Positions 6,185 to 7,721 of a DNA stretch of 7,721 nucleotides are shown here, piece by piece. The translations under genes were made by a program, and so were the position numbers. How positions within the stretch are numbered: position 1 is the first letter of the stretch; every line of letters starts with the position of its first letter. The notes under the pieces are model-generated. The model saw nothing but the letters and a program-made list of their open reading frames with translations. It did not search any database and was not told the origin of the DNA. The DNA lies in contig DHKK01000041.1 of the NCBI GenBank assembly GCA_002404795.1, forward strand, positions 1 through 7,721, read 5' to 3'. This DNA comes from Clostridiales bacterium UBA4696. GTDB taxonomy: Bacteria > Bacillota > Clostridia > Oscillospirales > Oscillospiraceae.

Positions 6185-6206
6185 GTGGCATTACAGTGGC
6201 ATTACA
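6185..6206. repeat. Perfect tandem repeat of an 11-base unit
   Basis: Two back-to-back copies of GTGGCATTACA (6185-6195 and 6196-6206) lie between the guaA terminator and the accessory genes; the second overlaps the stop codon of the BRO-N gene. It could be a recombinase arm-binding or attachment sequence at the island end, but there is no direct proof. Confidence 0.85.
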
Positions 6207-6822
6207 ACATCAAAATTTTATAAATTCCGGGCTTTCCCTTGACCCCAGGCATATGTTCGATGTACCCAGCGTCCAGAAGTTCTTTGCGTGCAGATCTTAT
6301 TGTTTGTTCAGAACCGACATTCATCAATTCCATCAGCTGCAAGGTGGTAATTTGCACTTCACCGTATGACGCAATTTGCCTCAGGGTGTATAGCATCAGA
6401 CGTGCCGTCTTCCGCAGGCTGGGAGCTTTAAGCGAACTGGGAAAACACGTTTGACGTACATCATCCAACCGCGTCTCTATGCTATATTTTCCCGTCTGCC
6501 GAATGGACGGTAATACCTCATGCGTTACCCATCGCTTGAAGGTTTTTGCTTGTGGCTTGTCCGAGCGGAGAATAACAGAGTATAGACCGCTTTCGTTGAC
6601 GATGGTAGCTATTTGAGCACCGCCGCGTTGTCCGGAATGACCCTTACTCAGAGTTAGGGTCATTTTCTCATCTTCATCAAGCCGAGCCGCGACTTTACTC
6701 GGGTTACTTAACTCCAACACCTTGCACACATCGGCCAGCATCCACCAGGGTTCCCCGTCCTGCATAACCATCCTGACCTCTGTGGTCTGGCGAAAGTGAA
6801 GCACTTGAAGCTCGCTGTTCAA
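6202..6822 (-). CDS. BRO-N domain phage antirepressor-like protein
   Basis: A 206-residue putative DNA-binding regulator of phage type. Residues 1-110 are a BRO-N (PF02498) domain: MNSELQVLHF, then EPWWMLADVCKVLEL, then VNESGLYSVILRSDKP and FKRWVTHEVLPSIRQTGKY, all standard family blocks. Residues 140-206 look like a winged helix (ITTLQLMELMNVGSEQTIRSA, then LLDAGYIE) rather than the common Ant or KilA-C domain. The start is best placed at TTG (6820-6822): AGGAGG lies 8 bases upstream, the protein then starts in family register, and TTGA overlaps the stop of the gene before it. The GTG at 6829-6831 abuts the Shine-Dalgarno sequence and is too close. In phages such proteins counteract repressors; no repressor is seen here, so the target is unknown. 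Confidence 0.88.
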   Translation of the reverse strand: MNSELQVLHFRQTTEVRMVMQDGEPWWMLADVCKVLELSNPSKVAARLDEDEKMTLTLSKGHSGQRGGAQIATIVNESGLYSVILRSDKPQAKTFKRWVTHEVLPSIRQTGKYSIETRLDDVRQTCFPSSLKAPSLRKTARLMLYTLRQIASYGEVQITTLQLMELMNVGSEQTIRSARKELLDAGYIEHMPGVKGKPGIYKILML

Positions 6823-7007
6823 ACTATGCACCTCCTATGTACTGTCTTTCCAGTAGGAAACTGGATGACCTCCTCTAGCTCGGCCTGCTCTGTTATCACC
6901 TCCATGCGCCCAATCAATATGACCTGCTCCCGCCAGTCCAGCTTACGGAACAGCGCCAGCATATCACGCTCATTCTGCTCGTATTCGGTACGGCTGTGAT
7001 ATTTCAT
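6819..7007 (-). CDS. 62-residue protein of unknown function, coupled to the antirepressor-like gene
   Basis: I do not recognise this family. The protein starts MKYHSRTEYEQNERDML and is mostly charged and helical in appearance, with LALFRKLDWREQVILIG and then EVITEQAELEEV suggesting two amphipathic helices. No signal peptide, membrane segment or metal-binding motif is visible. Support for a real gene: AAGGAGG lies 4 bases before the ATG at 7005-7007, and its TGA overlaps the TTG start of the BRO-N gene (TTGA), so the two are translated together. The helical part recalls short helical regions found in phage repressor-like proteins, but this is only a resemblance. Its Shine-Dalgarno sequence lies in a strong inverted repeat (7010-7037), so its translation may be controlled. 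Confidence 0.75.
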   Translation of the reverse strand: MKYHSRTEYEQNERDMLALFRKLDWREQVILIGRMEVITEQAELEEVIQFPTGKTVHRRCIV

Positions 7008-7009
7008 AA

Positions 7010-7069
7010 ATCCTCCTTGATTTTTACCCAGGAGGATGATAGAATTATTTTATCAAACCTCCGGGTTTG
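7010..7069 (-). promoter_or_regulatory. Leader with Shine-Dalgarno-hiding hairpin and competing fold
   Basis: On the minus strand AGGAGGAT, which contains the ribosome binding site of the 62-residue gene (7010-7017), is perfectly complementary to ATCCTCCT at 7030-7037, with a 12-base loop. The same CCTCC can instead pair with an upstream GGAGG (7058-7062), with GATA/TATC pairing inside. That upstream GGAGG also overlaps a third stem, CAAACC/GGTTTG (7054-7059 with 7064-7069, loop of 4). These three stems exclude one another, which is the layout of an RNA switch. They could also be DNA operator palindromes. The fold is judged by eye. Confidence 0.5.
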
Positions 7070-7079
7070 GTGCTTTGGG

Positions 7080-7124
7080 GTAGTCGCTCGTCTCTTGGTC
7101 TGGGAGGGCGGCTACTCTTTTATT
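7080..7124 (+). terminator. Possible plus-strand terminator with no gene in front of it
   Basis: GTAGTCGC (7080-7087) pairs with GCGGCTAC (7108-7115), with one G-U pair in plus-strand RNA, followed by TCTTTTATT. No plus-strand gene ends here. On the minus strand the stem has a mismatch and no T-tract. It may just shield the minus-strand genes from antisense transcription, or mean nothing. Confidence 0.3.
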
Positions 7125-7287
7125 GCTTTTCCAAAAGCATTTCAATCCCTCGGCGTATTGCCTCGCCCTTTGTGATATTCGCCTCACAGCAATACTGCTC
7201 AAGTCGCTGCTCCGTTTCTCTGTCAAGCCGGATGCTGTACTTGATTTCCTTGGGCTTATCGGCTTTTGGTCTTCCGGTTCGTGGCAT
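7120..7287 (-). CDS. Ribbon-helix-helix (CopG/Arc-like) small DNA-binding protein
   Basis: A 55-residue protein with a basic N-terminus (MPRTGRPKADKPKE). A ribbon strand IKYSIRL lies at residues 15-21, helix A at about 22-35 (DRETEQRLEQYC) and helix B at 39-53 (TKGEAIRRGIEMLL). This is the usual ribbon-helix-helix layout; such proteins dimerise and insert the paired strands in the major groove. The frame is open to an ATG at 7314, but the predicted transcription start lies near 7310, so the ATG at 7285-7287 is used, with a weak GGGGTGAT upstream. Small proteins of this type in mobile elements often repress their own or neighbouring promoters. It could also be the antitoxin half of a pair, but no toxin gene is seen beside it. 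Confidence 0.85.
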   Translation of the reverse strand: MPRTGRPKADKPKEIKYSIRLDRETEQRLEQYCCEANITKGEAIRRGIEMLLEKQ

Positions 7288-7316
7288 TATATCACCCCAC
7301 TTCTCGCCACACATTA

Positions 7317-7345
7317 ACTATACTTTATGTGTGACAAAAAAGCAA
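7317..7345 (-). promoter_or_regulatory. Sigma70 promoter of the ribbon-helix-helix gene
   Basis: On the minus strand, TTGCTT (7340-7345) and TATAGT (7317-7322) are separated by 17 bases. Transcription would begin near 7310, about 23 bases before the ATG at 7287. This supports the shorter start of the gene. Confidence 0.72.
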
Positions 7346-7360
7346 GCGTTTTTGGAAAAA

Positions 7361-7395
7361 TTTATAATAAAGGCCTCGCCATCGGGCGGGGCCTT
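7361..7395 (-). terminator. Terminator of the recombinase gene
   Basis: An 11-base stem (7385-7395 with 7370-7380, loop of 4) with one mismatch in minus-strand RNA is followed by a T-rich stretch (TATTATAAATTTTT). The stem overlaps the recombinase stop codon. The T-run is interrupted, so efficiency is uncertain. Confidence 0.7.
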
Positions 7396-7721
7396 CACAA
7401 CATCAAATCATCGAGTTTTTTGACCGCTTCGGAGGTCGTCGTCTTATACAAATGCCCGTAGGTTTGAAGCGTCGTTTCGACGTCCTCATGCCCCAGGCGT
7501 TCGGACACCACCAGCACGGGATAGCCGAGGTTTATCAGCAGCGAAGCGTGGGAGTGCCGGAGATCATGCAGCCGGATTTTTTCAAGGCCGCAGGCCTCAC
7601 ACCCTTTCCGCATCTGGTGATGAAAGTAGGACTTCGTAAACGGGAACAGGCGATCATCCGGCGCCAGATTATAGAGCGCAGCCATATACCCCTTTAGCAT
7701 TTCAGCCAGCTTCGGCGGCAT
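7395..7721 (-). CDS. Tyrosine recombinase / integrase (partial, C-terminal 108 residues)
   Basis: The C-terminal part of the catalytic domain of a site-specific tyrosine recombinase, which would integrate or excise the element. Seen, counting from the window edge: the H-x-x-R box HDLRH (residues 52-56), SERLGHED with the conserved His at 78, and TLQTYGHLY with the likely nucleophile Tyr88. The block RHSHASLLINLGYPVLVVSERLGH is characteristic of integrases of Firmicute phages and integrative elements. The SAM-like core-binding domain and first catalytic Arg are beyond the right edge; the methionine at the edge is internal, not a start. The gene reads toward guaA and ends in a terminator overlapping its stop. 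It agrees with an island anchored at guaA. Confidence 0.95.
   Translation of the reverse strand: MPPKLAEMLKGYMAALYNLAPDDRLFPFTKSYFHHQMRKGCEACGLEKIRLHDLRHSHASLLINLGYPVLVVSERLGHEDVETTLQTYGHLYKTTTSEAVKKLDDLML

Larger units (their letters stand above)
6181..7721. mobile_element. Probable end of an integrated genomic island or prophage, next to guaA (extends beyond window)
   Basis: All four genes here have mobile-element character or are unknown: BRO-N antirepressor-like protein, small unknown, ribbon-helix-helix protein and tyrosine recombinase. They are packed on the minus strand and the DNA is visibly richer in A/T than the guaA side over 6181-7380. The position next to guaA agrees with published guaA-associated islands. 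The left limit is uncertain: it could be the last bases of guaA or the tandem repeat at 6185-6206. The right end is outside the window. Confidence 0.65.

Noticed and set aside
7120..7287. Toxin-antitoxin pair with the ribbon-helix-helix protein as antitoxin
   Set aside because: No toxin-like gene overlaps or abuts it; the next gene is over 100 bases away and has no toxin features.
1..7721. CRISPR array, tRNA or rRNA genes, insertion sequences
   Set aside because: No regularly spaced repeats, tRNA cloverleaf, rRNA segment or transposase was found on either strand by reading.

Overview
The window looks like chromosomal DNA from a GC-rich low-G+C-phylum Firmicute, most likely a clostridial gut anaerobe of the Oscillospiraceae type. 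The grounds are strong AGGAGG-type ribosome binding sites at almost every start, intrinsic terminators with T-runs, a Gram-positive style guanine riboswitch in front of xpt, a Gram-positive lipoprotein signal peptide, and GC-rich codon use in the core genes. The genus is an inference and cannot be fixed from the sequence alone.

Left part (1-2671, minus strand): a three-gene ABC uptake operon of the TrpX/YZ-like type, read right to left. It holds a substrate-binding lipoprotein (1334-2374), a permease (268-1197) and an ATPase cut by the window edge (1-275). Two perfect hairpins lie between the lipoprotein and permease genes. Upstream of the operon is a clear sigma70 promoter (2643-2671), then a 38-codon ORF with a good ribosome binding site (2478-2594), then a strong intrinsic terminator (2421-2453) that sits before the transporter genes. 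I see no convincing separate promoter for the transporter, so this leader may be an attenuator.

Middle (2738-6177): a LysR-type regulator (2775-3707, minus) diverges from xpt-guaA (4010-6126, plus). The 302-base divergent region carries two overlapping palindromes suited to LysR binding, a sigma70 promoter, a guanine-class purine riboswitch (C at the ligand-specifying position) and its terminator. Xpt salvages xanthine to XMP and GuaA aminates XMP to GMP, so the operon is a direct xanthine-to-GMP route that would be switched off by guanine. A strong terminator closes the operon.

Right part (6181-7721, minus strand): accessory DNA, visibly more A/T-rich over much of its length. It contains a BRO-N phage-antirepressor-like protein, a 62-residue unknown whose stop overlaps the antirepressor start, a ribbon-helix-helix protein with its own promoter, and the C-terminal end of a tyrosine recombinase cut by the window edge. 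The 3' end of guaA is a known integration hotspot, so this is probably one end of an integrated genomic island or prophage. The leader of the 62-residue gene can fold so that its Shine-Dalgarno sequence is hidden, with an alternative fold that frees it. I did not see a fully convincing new system; the best candidates are the two RNA-level control regions and the guaA-adjacent island.
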